A stretch of 64,000 nucleotides of DNA. It comes from Lysobacter ciconiae (GTDB lineage Bacteria > Pseudomonadota > Gammaproteobacteria > Xanthomonadales > Xanthomonadaceae). Of this stretch, positions 8,047 to 16,658 are shown piece by piece. The position numbers and the translations under genes were made by a program. The notes below the pieces were generated by a model. The model had not been told where the DNA came from. It did not search any database and saw only the letters and a list, made by a program, of their open reading frames with translations. The stretch is taken from the NCBI RefSeq assembly GCF_015209725.1, contig NZ_CP063656.1:2029001-2093000 (forward strand), written 5' to 3'. How positions within the stretch are numbered: the first letter of the stretch is position 1; the number at the start of each line of letters is the position of its first letter.

Positions 8047-9198
8047 ATGCAGATCCGCCTGACCCCTCTTGCCACCGCGCTGCTGCTGGCGGGCGCCGTT
8101 CCGCTCGCCCATGCCGAAATCGCCCTCGATGTCATCGGTGGCACGGAGATCAGCTTCGAAGGACTGGTCCAGGCCGACTACAACCATTTCGGCAGCGACC
8201 TGGCAGACCTCAATGGCGATGCGCTGGACGGCAGCAACGCCGACCAGGAGCTGCGTCGCGCCGAGCTGGTGCTCAAGGGCAAGGGCCCGGGCAACACCGA
8301 CTGGGTGCTCGGCTATGACGCCAAAGCCGACAAGTGGCTCGACGTCAATGCGAAGTACAAGCTGGGCGGCAACAAGCGGCACTACCTTCAGATGGGCCAG
8401 TTCAAGCAGCCCAACAGCCTGGAGGAGCTGTCGTCGACCAGGCACAACGACTTCATCTCCAAGGCCACCATCACCAACAGCTTCGCCATCGGTCGTCGCC
8501 TGGGCGCCGCCTGGTCCTATGGCAGCGGCCCCTTCGCCATCACCGCCAGTGTTTTTGGCAGCGAGCTGACCCGCAACAAGGCCGCCGGTGACGGTGTCGG
8601 CCTGCGCGGTACCTTTGCCCCGATCAACCAGGACGGCACCATCCTCCACTTCGGCCTGTCGTACGTCGACCGCGATGTCGATGGCGACGCAATCAAGCTG
8701 TCGGCCAAACCCAATGCCGACCTGACCAAAGCGAGCCTGGTCAGCACCGGCACCCTGGCCAATGCGGACCGGATGGCGACGATCGGTCTGGAGAGCTTCT
8801 GGGCGCGCGGGCCGGTCAAGCTGCAGGGCGAGTTCATGCAGGTCGACGTCGACCGCCACGGCACCGGCGCGGACGACTTCCGCGGCAGCGGCGGGTACCT
8901 GAGCGCCCTGTGGAACGTCACCGGCGAGGGCTGGAAGTACAAGGACGGCGTTCCCGCCACCGCAGCTCCCAGCGACCCGGCGGCGGGTATGTGGCAGCTT
9001 GGTGTGCGCTACGACACCATCGATCTGGACGACGGCGCCGTGCAGGGCGGCCGGATGGACGCGATCACCGCCGGGGTGAATGTCTACTGGCGCTCGAACT
9101 TCAAGCTGGCGCTGAACTACGTGAAGCTCGACAGCCGGCGCGCGGGGATCGACGACAACCCCGACATCATCGAGGCACGGCTGCAGTTCCACTGGTAG
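8047..9198 (+). CDS. Phosphate-selective porin O/P (OprP/OprO) family outer-membrane protein
   Basis: 383 residues. Signal peptide MQIRLTPLATALLLAGAVPL-AHAE, then a beta-barrel of the OprO/OprP family: an early FEGLVQADYNHF strand, ELRRAELVLKGK, GQFKQPNSLEELSS, and a C-terminal strand ending in the aromatic pattern ARLQFHW typical of BAM substrates. It probably admits phosphate or polyphosphate through the outer membrane. The location next to pstSCAB-phoU and a PHO-box-like site upstream fit phosphate-starvation control. A GTG at 8032 would add five residues; the ATG gives the better signal peptide. Confidence 0.85.
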   Translation: MQIRLTPLATALLLAGAVPLAHAEIALDVIGGTEISFEGLVQADYNHFGSDLADLNGDALDGSNADQELRRAELVLKGKGPGNTDWVLGYDAKADKWLDVNAKYKLGGNKRHYLQMGQFKQPNSLEELSSTRHNDFISKATITNSFAIGRRLGAAWSYGSGPFAITASVFGSELTRNKAAGDGVGLRGTFAPINQDGTILHFGLSYVDRDVDGDAIKLSAKPNADLTKASLVSTGTLANADRMATIGLESFWARGPVKLQGEFMQVDVDRHGTGADDFRGSGGYLSALWNVTGEGWKYKDGVPATAAPSDPAAGMWQLGVRYDTIDLDDGAVQGGRMDAITAGVNVYWRSNFKLALNYVKLDSRRAGIDDNPDIIEARLQFHW

Positions 9199-9291
9199 GA
9201 GGACACGATGTCCGGATCGGGTGCCGCCCCTCGTACTTGACCAGTGAGTGCCGGCCAGCCCGGCCCCTGTCTGCACAACGTGGAGTAGCGC

Positions 9292-10602
9292 ATGAATTCC
9301 GAACCCTTGATCGACCGGGTCAAGTCCATCCTGTTCAACCCGCGCGGCACTTGGCCGGTCATCGGCGCAGAGCCGGCGACGGTCGCCCGGCTCTACACCC
9401 GATACATCATGATCCTGGCCGCGCTGCCGGCCATTTTCACCTTCATCAAGACCAGCCTGATCGGCTACAGCATGTTCGGCGCGACCATGCGCACCGGCAT
9501 CGTGGCCGGCCTGCTCGGCGCGCTGCTGACCTACGCGCTCAGCCTGGTCATGGTGTATGTCGTGGCACTGATCATCAACGCGCTGGCGCCGAGCTTTCGC
9601 GGCCAGAAGAACCAGGTGCAGGCGCTGAAGGTGATCGCCTACGCCTACACCGCGGCCTGGGTCGCCGGGATAGCCGTCATCATTCCATGGTTGGGCGGAT
9701 TGATTGGCGTGGTCGGCGGGATCTATTCCATCTACCTGCTGTACCTGGGCCTGCCGCACACGATGAAGAACCCGCCGGAGAAATCGCTGGCCTACACCGT
9801 GGTGATCGTGGTGATCACGCTGGTGCTGAGCCTGCTGATCGGCGCGCTGGTGGCCGGGGTGACCGGTATCGGCGCAATGGCGACCGGTGCGATGACCGGG
9901 ACCTCGAGCAGCTCCAGCGTCGTGTTCGACAAGGACACCAAGCTGGGCCAACTGGCGGCTTTTGGCGAGCAGATGAAGGCCGCCGGCGAGCGCATGGAGG
10001 CGGCCGAGTCGGGAAGCCGCAGCAAGGACCGCGGCGCTGCGAAAGCCACCGGCGCTGACGGCGACTCACGCGATGCCGACATGGCGTCCGCGGAGGCGGC
10101 GATGGCCGCGCTGTTCGGCGGCAAGGACGGCAAGCCGCTGGAGGCGCTGGAGCCGGAGCAGCTGAAGGGCCTGTTGCCGGCATCAATCGCCGGGATGCCG
10201 CGCACCGGCACCAGCGCCAGCCGCGAGAGTGCCATGGGGATGCAGGTCAGCAACGCCTCGGCCGACTACGCCAGCGAGGACGGCCAGCGGCGCCTCAAGC
10301 TGACGCTGTCGGACGCGCCGATGATGGCCAAGATGGGCGCATTCCGCGGACTGATGAGTTCGGAGTCCTCATCGGAGACGCAGGACGGCTTTGAGAAGAC
10401 CTACAGCCGCAACGGACGTCATATCGAAGAGAAGTGGAACAGCCGCAGCGGCCGGGGCGCCTACGAGGTCATGGTCGGCAGCCGCTTCACGGTGAAGGCC
10501 GAGGGCACCGCGGAGAACTTCCAGCAGATCCAGTCCGCGGTGGAAAGCGTCGACCTGGCCAAGCTGGAGGCCGTGGCCAAGGCGGGGGCCGAGCAGCACT
10601 AG
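9292..10602 (+). CDS. Yip1-domain membrane protein with long soluble C-terminal part
   Basis: 436 residues. The first ~205 form a Yip1-type membrane domain: a soluble N-terminus (DRVKSILFNPRGTWPVIGAE, the hallmark of bacterial Yip1 proteins) followed by five or so hydrophobic segments. The remaining ~230 residues are soluble, rich in Ala, Ser, Lys and Met, and end in a compact domain (RRLKLTLSDAPMMAKMGAF ... FTVKAEGTAENFQQIQSAVE). Function is unknown. It lies between the porin and pstS but is followed by a strong terminator, so it is not in the pst transcript. Confidence 0.7.
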   Translation: MNSEPLIDRVKSILFNPRGTWPVIGAEPATVARLYTRYIMILAALPAIFTFIKTSLIGYSMFGATMRTGIVAGLLGALLTYALSLVMVYVVALIINALAPSFRGQKNQVQALKVIAYAYTAAWVAGIAVIIPWLGGLIGVVGGIYSIYLLYLGLPHTMKNPPEKSLAYTVVIVVITLVLSLLIGALVAGVTGIGAMATGAMTGTSSSSSVVFDKDTKLGQLAAFGEQMKAAGERMEAAESGSRSKDRGAAKATGADGDSRDADMASAEAAMAALFGGKDGKPLEALEPEQLKGLLPASIAGMPRTGTSASRESAMGMQVSNASADYASEDGQRRLKLTLSDAPMMAKMGAFRGLMSSESSSETQDGFEKTYSRNGRHIEEKWNSRSGRGAYEVMVGSRFTVKAEGTAENFQQIQSAVESVDLAKLEAVAKAGAEQH

Positions 10603-10655
10603 CTTCGGGAGCGAAGACAGCATCGCGGCGGGTCATCGCCGCGGCGAACCCTAGA

Positions 10656-10690
10656 AAAAAGGGCGCGCTCCCACCGGAGGCGCCCTTTTT
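10656..10690 (+). terminator. Rho-independent terminator after the Yip1 gene
   Basis: AAAAAGGGCGC stem pairs with GCGCCCTTTTT around a 13-base loop. The A-tract on the left makes it able to work in both directions. It separates the Yip1 gene from the pst operon. Confidence 0.85.
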
Positions 10691-10712
10691 CCTGTTCAGC
10701 ATTCGGACCTCA

Positions 10713-10730
10713 CGGTCATACGCCGGTAAC
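10713..10730 (+). promoter_or_regulatory. PHO-box-like site upstream of pstS
   Basis: CGGTCAT-ACGC-CGGTAAC, two 7-mers with a 4-base spacer, one and three mismatches from CTGTCAT. It has the same architecture as the site before the porin and lies 55 bases before the pstS start. Confidence 0.5.
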
Positions 10731-10785
10731 ACAAACGTCCTTTCATGGTGCCAACGCCGGCCACGCCGGCCCTGACGAGCCGCCC

Positions 10786-11886
10786 ATGAAACCCAACCGC
10801 ATCGCCGCCCTGTCCTTCGTCTTCGCTCTTGCCGCCGCCGCTATCGGCTGCACGGCGCCCACCGACGGCAGCACGTCCGACGCCGACGCCGGCGCCGCGG
10901 GTGCCGCGCAGATCACCGGCGCGGGCGCGACCTTCGTCTTCCCGCTGGTGTCGCGCTGGTCCGCCGACTACCACGCCGCGACCGGCCACCAGGTCAACTA
11001 CCAGTCGATCGGCTCCGGCGGCGGCATCGCCCAGATCACCGCCGCCACGGTCGACTTCGGCTCCTCGGACGCACCGCTGTCGAGCGCCGAGTTGGCCCAG
11101 GCGGGCCTCGGTCAGTTCCCTTCCGCGATTGGCGGCGTGGTGCCGGTGGTCAACGTCGCCGGCATCGAGCCGGGCCAGTTGCGCCTGACCGGACCGCTGC
11201 TGGCGGACATCTACCTGGGCAAGCTCACTACCTGGAACGATCCGGCGATCGCAGCCCTCAACCCCGACCTGGCGCTGCCGGCGACCGGCATCAGCCTGGT
11301 CCAGCGCTCCGACGGTTCGGGCACGACCTTCAACTTCACCAACTATCTGTCCAAGGTGAGTCCGGCGTGGCGGGACGCTGTTGGCGAAGGCAAGTCCGTG
11401 CAGTGGCCGGCAGGTGTCGGCGGCAAGGGCAACGAGGGCGTGGCGTCCTACGTCCAGCAGATCGACGGTGCGATCGGCTACGTCGAGCTGGCCTACGCGA
11501 TCCAGAACGCCATGTCGCACGCGCTGCTGCAGAATGCCGCCGGCAACTTCGTCGCGCCGAACGCCGACAGCTTCCAGGCCGCGGCCGCCACCGCCGACTG
11601 GGCCGGCGCCAGCGACTTCAACCTGGTGATCACCAATGCGCCCGGCGAGCAGGCCTGGCCGATCACCGCAACCAATTTCATCCTGATGCACAAGCAGCCG
11701 GCGGACGCGGAGCGCAGCCGCAACGCGCTGGACTTCTTCCGGTGGGCCCTGCACAACGGCCAGGCGCAGGCCGACGCGCTGCATTACGTGCCGCTGCCGG
11801 CGCCACTGGTGGACCAGGTGGAGCGATACTGGGCCAGCGAATTCGGTTTCACCCGCCGACGCCCAGTGACCCGCCGCCATCCATGA
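10786..11886 (+). CDS. pstS: Phosphate ABC transporter substrate-binding lipoprotein
   Basis: 366 residues. A lipoprotein signal ends at Cys22 (AAAIGC), so it is probably anchored in the membrane rather than free as in E. coli. Phosphate-binding signatures are present: ITGAGATFVFPL, SIGSGGGIAQI, and RSDGSGTTFNFTNYL, plus AWPITATNFILM near the end. It captures phosphate and delivers it to PstC/PstA. The stop overlaps the pstC start (ATGA), giving a coupled pstSCAB-phoU operon preceded by a PHO-box-like site. Confidence 0.95.
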   Translation: MKPNRIAALSFVFALAAAAIGCTAPTDGSTSDADAGAAGAAQITGAGATFVFPLVSRWSADYHAATGHQVNYQSIGSGGGIAQITAATVDFGSSDAPLSSAELAQAGLGQFPSAIGGVVPVVNVAGIEPGQLRLTGPLLADIYLGKLTTWNDPAIAALNPDLALPATGISLVQRSDGSGTTFNFTNYLSKVSPAWRDAVGEGKSVQWPAGVGGKGNEGVASYVQQIDGAIGYVELAYAIQNAMSHALLQNAAGNFVAPNADSFQAAAATADWAGASDFNLVITNAPGEQAWPITATNFILMHKQPADAERSRNALDFFRWALHNGQAQADALHYVPLPAPLVDQVERYWASEFGFTRRRPVTRRHP

Positions 11887-12851
11887 GCACGAGCGTCCTG
11901 ACCAACGCCGGCATCCTTGCGCGCGACACCGCCGACGCGCGCAACGACCGCTGGTTCCGCTACGCGCTGGCCGCTGCCGTCGCGCTGGTGCTGTTGCTGC
12001 TGGCTGGCGCCGCCCTGTCCATGCTCTGGGGCGGTCGCGCGGTGCTGCAGGCCAGCGGCCTGGACTTCTTCTTCTCCGCCGACTGGAACCCGGTGCAGGG
12101 CCGGTACGGGGCGTTGGTCCCGATCTTCGGCACCCTGGTCACCGCCGCCATCGCGATGCTGCTGGCGGTGCCGCTCAGTTTCGGCATCGCCTTCCACCTC
12201 ACCGAGGTCGCGCCGCGCTGGCTGCGCGGCCCGGTGGGCACCGCGATCGAGCTGCTGGCCGGCATCCCTTCGATCATCTACGGCATGTGGGGCCTGTTCG
12301 TGCTGGTGCCGGTGATGACGCGCCATGTCACGCCGTGGGCGAATGAGCACCTCGGCCCGTTGCCGGTGATCGGCCCGCTGTTCCAGGGGCCGCCGATCGG
12401 CATCGGCATGCTCACCGCCGGCATCGTGCTGGCGATCATGGTGGTGCCCTTCATCAGCTCGGTGATGCGCGAGGTCTTCCTCACGGTGCCGACGCGGCTG
12501 AAGGAGTCGGCCTACGCGTTGGGTTCGACCAAGTGGGAAGTCAGCTGGAACATCGTGCTGCCCTACACCCGTTCGGCGGTGATCGGCGGCATCTTCCTGG
12601 GCCTGGGCCGGGCGCTGGGCGAGACCATGGCAGTGGCGTTCGTGATCGGCAACTCGACCCGCTTTACCGCCTCGCTGCTGGAGCCGGGCACCACCATCGC
12701 GGCGCTGATCGCCAATGACTTCGGCGAGGCCACCGGCGAGTACCGCTCCGCGCTATTGCTGCTGGGCTTTGTGCTGTTCATCGTCACCTTTGTCGTGCTG
12801 GCGCTGGCACGCGTGATGCTGGCCCGGCTGGCGCGCCGGGAGGGCAGCTGA
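11883..12851 (+). CDS. pstC: Phosphate ABC transporter permease PstC
   Basis: 322 residues, about six membrane segments. The ABC-permease EAA loop is visible at KESAYALGSTKWEVSWNIVL, which contacts the PstB ATPase, followed by GLGRALGETMAVAFVIGN, diagnostic of PstC. The soluble loop with FFFSADWNPVQGRYGAL after the first helix is also typical. The start at 11883 overlaps the pstS stop; much longer in-frame extensions upstream are antisense-free noise inside pstS and were discarded. Confidence 0.95.
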   Translation: MSTSVLTNAGILARDTADARNDRWFRYALAAAVALVLLLLAGAALSMLWGGRAVLQASGLDFFFSADWNPVQGRYGALVPIFGTLVTAAIAMLLAVPLSFGIAFHLTEVAPRWLRGPVGTAIELLAGIPSIIYGMWGLFVLVPVMTRHVTPWANEHLGPLPVIGPLFQGPPIGIGMLTAGIVLAIMVVPFISSVMREVFLTVPTRLKESAYALGSTKWEVSWNIVLPYTRSAVIGGIFLGLGRALGETMAVAFVIGNSTRFTASLLEPGTTIAALIANDFGEATGEYRSALLLLGFVLFIVTFVVLALARVMLARLARREGS

Positions 12852-13729
12852 TGACCGCGCTTCGCAACGAGGCCGTCGCTGACGCGCTGTATCGCCGCCG
12901 CCGGATCGGCAACGCGCTGGCGCTGGTGCTGTCCAACGTGGCGACCGTGATCGGCCTGGTCTGCCTGGGGTGGATTTCGTGGACGCTGCTGGCCAAGGGC
13001 CTTGGCGGCATCGAGGTGGCGCTGTTCACCCGCGACACGCCGCCGCCGATGACCGGGGGCGGTCTGCGCAACGCGTTCTTCGGCAGCGCGGTGATGTGTC
13101 TGCTGGCCATCGCGATCGGCACTCCATTGGCGATCGCCGCCGGCACCTGGTTGGCCGAGTACGGTCGCGGCACCCGCGTCGGCACGGTCGTGCGCTTCGT
13201 CAACGACATCCTGCTCTCCGCACCGTCCATCGTGCTGGGGCTGTTCGTCTACACGCTGGTGGTGATGCGCACCGGCGGCAATTTCTCCGCCATCGCCGGC
13301 GCCATCGCCCTGGCCTTCATCGTCGTGCCGGTGGTGCTGCGGACCACCGACGAGATGCTGCGGCTGGTCCCGGGCCAGATGCGCGAGGCGGCCCTGTCGC
13401 TCGGCATGCCGCACTGGAAGGTGGTGCTGCAGGTGATGTTCCGCTCGGCCCTGCCCGGCGTCATGACCGGCATCCTGTTGGCGCTGGCGCGGATCTCCGG
13501 GGAGACCGCGCCGCTGCTGTTCACCGCCTTCGGCAACCAGTACTGGAGCGCCGACCTGACCGGCCCGATGGCCAGCGTTCCGGTGGTCATGTACCAGTAC
13601 GCCAGCAGCCCCTACCAGTCCTGGCAGGACCTCGCCTGGGCCGGCGCGCTGGTGCTGACCACCTTCGTCCTGCTGACCAGCCTGGTCGCCCGCGCCATCG
13701 TCGCCCGGCATCGGGTCGCGCATGACTGA
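12851..13729 (+). CDS. pstA: Phosphate ABC transporter permease PstA
   Basis: 292 residues with six predicted membrane helices. EAA loop REAALSLGMPHWKVVLQVMF followed by ALARISGETAPLLFTAFG, the PstA signature. Its ATG shares one base with the pstC stop (TGATG). With PstC it forms the inner-membrane channel of the high-affinity phosphate transporter. Confidence 0.95.
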   Translation: MTALRNEAVADALYRRRRIGNALALVLSNVATVIGLVCLGWISWTLLAKGLGGIEVALFTRDTPPPMTGGGLRNAFFGSAVMCLLAIAIGTPLAIAAGTWLAEYGRGTRVGTVVRFVNDILLSAPSIVLGLFVYTLVVMRTGGNFSAIAGAIALAFIVVPVVLRTTDEMLRLVPGQMREAALSLGMPHWKVVLQVMFRSALPGVMTGILLALARISGETAPLLFTAFGNQYWSADLTGPMASVPVVMYQYASSPYQSWQDLAWAGALVLTTFVLLTSLVARAIVARHRVAHD

Positions 13730-13786
13730 CGCCCGTCCCATCCCGTCTCCTTCCGATCTCCATCCGATCCCACTGAGGCACCACCG

Positions 13787-14665
13787 ATGAACGCCACCGC
13801 CGTGCTCGACCTGCCCCGCTCTCCCGCCATGCGCGCGCACCCCATCGCCAGTGCCAGTGTCCTGGAGCGGGCGACCCGGTCGACTCCGCTTGCGGCCGAC
13901 ACCGCGCAGGCATCGCCAAAGCTCGATGTCCGCGCGCTGGACTTCCATTACGACCGCTTCCATGCGCTCAAGGACATCCACCTGTCGATCCCGGAGAAGC
14001 AGATCACAGCGCTCATCGGCCCGTCGGGCTGCGGCAAGTCGACGCTGCTGCGGGTGTTCAACCGGATCTACGCGCTGTACCCGAAGATGCGCGCGACCGG
14101 CCAGGTGTTGCTGGACGGCGCCGACATCCTGGATCCGCGTTACCCCTTGAACCGCCTGCGCAGTCGGGTCGGCATGGTCTTCCAGAAACCGGTGCCGTTC
14201 CCGATGACGATCTTCGAGAACGTCGCCTACGCCATCCGCCACCACGAGAAGCTCTCCAAGGCGGAGATGGCGGTGCGTGTCGAGCAGGCCCTGCAGCAGG
14301 CGGCGCTGTGGGACGAGGTCAAGGACAAGCTGGGCGCCAGTGCGCTGGGCCTGTCGGGCGGGCAGCAGCAGCGCCTGTGCATCGCCCGCGCGGTCGCGCT
14401 GCGGCCGGACGTGCTGTTGCTGGACGAGCCGACCTCGGCACTGGACCCGATCTCCACCAGCCGCATCGAGCAGCTCATCGCCGGCCTCAAGAACGACTTC
14501 ACCATCGTCATGGTGACGCACAACATGCAGCAGGCGGCGCGGGTGTCGGACTACACCGCCTTCATGTACCTGGGCGACCTGGTCGAACACGACGCGACCG
14601 CGACGATATTTTCCAATCCCTCGCAGCGCCAGACCGAGGACTACATCACCGGGCGGTTCGGATGA
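13787..14665 (+). CDS. pstB: Phosphate ABC transporter ATP-binding protein
   Basis: 292 residues, longer than the usual ~255 because of a Ser/Ala-rich N-terminal extension of about 45 residues. Walker A GPSGCGKST, ABC signature LSGGQQQR, Walker B VLLLDEPTSALD and the switch His in MVTHNMQQAARVSD are all intact. A later start would give the standard length, but none has a better ribosome site than GAGG before 13787. The stop overlaps phoU (ATGA). Confidence 0.95.
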   Translation: MNATAVLDLPRSPAMRAHPIASASVLERATRSTPLAADTAQASPKLDVRALDFHYDRFHALKDIHLSIPEKQITALIGPSGCGKSTLLRVFNRIYALYPKMRATGQVLLDGADILDPRYPLNRLRSRVGMVFQKPVPFPMTIFENVAYAIRHHEKLSKAEMAVRVEQALQQAALWDEVKDKLGASALGLSGGQQQRLCIARAVALRPDVLLLDEPTSALDPISTSRIEQLIAGLKNDFTIVMVTHNMQQAARVSDYTAFMYLGDLVEHDATATIFSNPSQRQTEDYITGRFG

Positions 14666-15405
14666 GCACGAACGCGATGGACGGCTCCGGCGCCGGGATT
14701 CTGCAGGGCCACGATGCGGAACAGCTGCGCCTGCTGCAGGAAACCCTGCGCATGGGCGAGCTGGCAGCGGTGCAGCTGGAGGGCGCACTCGCCCTGCTGG
14801 CCCGCAACGACCCACCAGCGGCCATGCGGCTGATCGCCGCAGACGCCGCCATCGACGCGCTGGAGCAGCAGATCAGTCACGACGTGATGCAACTGGCCCT
14901 GCACGGGCCGATGGCGCGCGACCTGCGCGGCATCCTGGCCGCGTTGCGCATCACCTCCGACATCGAGCGCATAGGCGATTTCGCGGCCAACCTGGCCAAG
15001 CGTTCCACCGTGCTCGGCGACACCCTGCCGCGGCAGCGGATCGCCACGCTGCAGGGCATCGGGCATCTGGCGGTGACCCAGTTGCGGGAGGTGATGGCGG
15101 CCTATCGCGACCACGACGCCGAAGCCGCGCGGGCGGTGAGGGAGCGCGATGTGGCCATCGACCGGGCCTACACCGCGGTGTTCGCGGAATTGCTTGGCGA
15201 CATGATGGGCGACGCGGCAACCATCCCGGCCTGCGCCCACCTGCTGTTTGTCGCCAAGAACCTGGAGCGGATCGGCGACCACGCCACCAACATCGCCGAG
15301 AACGTCTGGTTCCTGGTCCACGGCGACGATCCGCTGCCACCGCGGGAGAAACGCGACCACAGCAGCACCCTCGCGGCCGGCGACGCCAGTAAGCCGGCGC
15401 GCTGA
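14662..15405 (+). CDS. phoU: Phosphate signalling protein PhoU
   Basis: 247 residues, two tandem three-helix PhoU repeats, each with an acidic metal-binding motif: ITSDIERIGDFAANLAKR in the first and KNLERIGDHATNIAEN in the second. It links the PstSCAB transporter to the PhoR/PhoB two-component system and limits phosphate uptake when phosphate is plentiful. phoB and phoR are not adjacent here. The start overlaps the pstB stop by four bases. Confidence 0.95.
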   Translation: MSTNAMDGSGAGILQGHDAEQLRLLQETLRMGELAAVQLEGALALLARNDPPAAMRLIAADAAIDALEQQISHDVMQLALHGPMARDLRGILAALRITSDIERIGDFAANLAKRSTVLGDTLPRQRIATLQGIGHLAVTQLREVMAAYRDHDAEAARAVRERDVAIDRAYTAVFAELLGDMMGDAATIPACAHLLFVAKNLERIGDHATNIAENVWFLVHGDDPLPPREKRDHSSTLAAGDASKPAR

Positions 15406-15492
15406 TCGCCGGGTTGCCGGAGTGCATCGGCACGGCCTTCGGAACGTCCGCGCGCACCGGGGTGCTCGCCCGCCTCTGCTACGCTTTCCGCC

Positions 15493-16185
15493 ATGACCGA
15501 CGCCGCGCCCTCCGCCTCCACGCCAGGTTTGCCTGACGCGCCCACCATCTCGCCGCTGGCCACGCGCTTTCGCGGCTTCCTGCCGGTGGTGGTCGACGTG
15601 GAGACCGGCGGTTTCGACTGGAACCGCCACGCGCTGCTGGAAATCGCGGTGGTGCCGGTGGACATCGACGAGAACGGCCTGCTGGTTCCGGGCAAGACGG
15701 CCAGCGCGCATGTCATCCCGGCGCCCGGCCTGGACATCGATCCCAAGTCGCTGGAGATCACCGGCATCGTGCTGGACCATCCGTTCCGCTTCGCCAAGGA
15801 AGAGCGCGCCGCGCTCGACCATGTGTTCGCGCCCGTGCGCGAGGCGCTGCGACGACACGGCTGCCAGCGCGCGATCCTGGTCGGCCACAACGCGCACTTC
15901 GACCTGAACTTCCTCAACGCGGCGGTGGCGCGCACCGCGCACAAGCGCAATCCGTTCCACCCCTTCAGCGTGTTCGACACGGTCACCTTGGCCGGGGTCG
16001 CCTACGGGCAGACGGTGCTGGCGCGGGCCGCGGCGGCGGCGGGCATCGAGTGGGACGCCAACGAGGCGCACTCGGCGGTGTATGACACAGAGCGCACGGC
16101 CGAGTTGTTCTGCCAGATCGTCAATGCGTGGCCGACGCCGATGCCGGGCGTGGCGCCGCTGGCGCGGGCACCTGCGTCGGGCTGA
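15493..16185 (+). CDS. rnt: Ribonuclease T (3'-5' exoribonuclease, DEDDh)
   Basis: 230 residues. The DEDDh catalytic set is complete: DVETGGF (Asp, Glu), HNAHFDLNFL (Asp) and AHSAVYDTE (His, Asp). RNase T trims 3' ends of tRNA, 5S and 23S rRNA. Compared with the E. coli enzyme it has a slightly longer, Pro/Ala-rich N-terminus (about 25 residues before FRGFLPVVVDVE). It follows phoU after 87 bp without sign of cotranscription. Confidence 0.92.
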   Translation: MTDAAPSASTPGLPDAPTISPLATRFRGFLPVVVDVETGGFDWNRHALLEIAVVPVDIDENGLLVPGKTASAHVIPAPGLDIDPKSLEITGIVLDHPFRFAKEERAALDHVFAPVREALRRHGCQRAILVGHNAHFDLNFLNAAVARTAHKRNPFHPFSVFDTVTLAGVAYGQTVLARAAAAAGIEWDANEAHSAVYDTERTAELFCQIVNAWPTPMPGVAPLARAPASG

Positions 16186-16218
16186 GGTTTTGGCAGAGTC
16201 CGGTTTGCGACCGCGGGC

Positions 16219-16536
16219 TTACGGGGTCGCGAGTTTCAGGCCGACCATGCCGGCGATGATCAGGGCGACGCTGCCGATGCGCAGGGCGTTGACGGGCTCG
16301 TCAAACAGGACCACCCCAAGGATCACGGTGCCCACGGCGCCGACACCGACCCAGATGGCGTAGGCGGTGCCGACGGGCAGGCTCTTCATCGCGATTCCGA
16401 GCATCCAGACGCTGATCGCCATCGCCACCAGGGTGCCCACCGTTGGCCAGAGGCGGGTGAAGCCTTCGGAGTACTTGAGGCCGATGGCCCAGGCGATTTC
16501 GAACAGGCCGGCGGTGAGGAGGATGATCCAGTTCAT
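16219..16536 (-). CDS. gdx: Guanidinium exporter, small multidrug resistance (SMR) family
   Basis: 105 residues, four membrane helices. It belongs to the SugE/Gdx branch: the first helix GLFEIAWAIGLKYS holds the conserved proton/substrate Glu with the WAIGLKY wording, and helix 3 reads GTAYAIWVGVGAVGT. Gdx proteins exchange guanidinium for protons as antiparallel dimers. The mini-ykkC riboswitch immediately upstream strongly supports guanidinium as the true substrate rather than quaternary ammonium compounds. It is a single-gene unit, opposite in direction to rnt. Confidence 0.93.
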   Translation of the reverse strand: MNWIILLTAGLFEIAWAIGLKYSEGFTRLWPTVGTLVAMAISVWMLGIAMKSLPVGTAYAIWVGVGAVGTVILGVVLFDEPVNALRIGSVALIIAGMVGLKLATP

Positions 16537-16554
16537 GGCGTTCTCCGGGTCAAT

Positions 16555-16595
16555 GGGGTCGTCCCCGGGTGAGATGAAGCGGCGGGGTCGTCCCC
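16555..16595 (-). promoter_or_regulatory. Guanidine-II (mini-ykkC) riboswitch before gdx
   Basis: On the minus strand the sequence GGGGACGACCCC occurs twice (16595-16584 and 16566-16555), 17 bases apart. Each is a GGGG/CCCC hairpin closed by the loop ACGA. Paired hairpins with ACGR loops are the defining motif of the mini-ykkC guanidine-sensing RNA. The second hairpin ends 18 bases before the gdx ATG, next to its ribosome site CGGAG, as expected for translational control. Confidence 0.88.
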
Positions 16596-16658
16596 TGGTG
16601 ACGCGGGAGGCGTCTATGGCGCGGTGGTTACGCGGGACGTTTGGTGGTTATGCCGGAA

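Noticed and set aside
7624..9951. 775-codon minus-strand frame opposite the porin and Yip1 genes
   Set aside because: Composition is antisense-like and covers two well-supported plus-strand genes.
12563..14815. 750-codon minus-strand frame across pstC-pstA-pstB
   Set aside because: Entirely antisense to three clear pst genes.
16219..16536. Quaternary-ammonium (EmrE-type) exporter
   Set aside because: The WAIGLKY motif and the guanidine riboswitch identify the Gdx subgroup.
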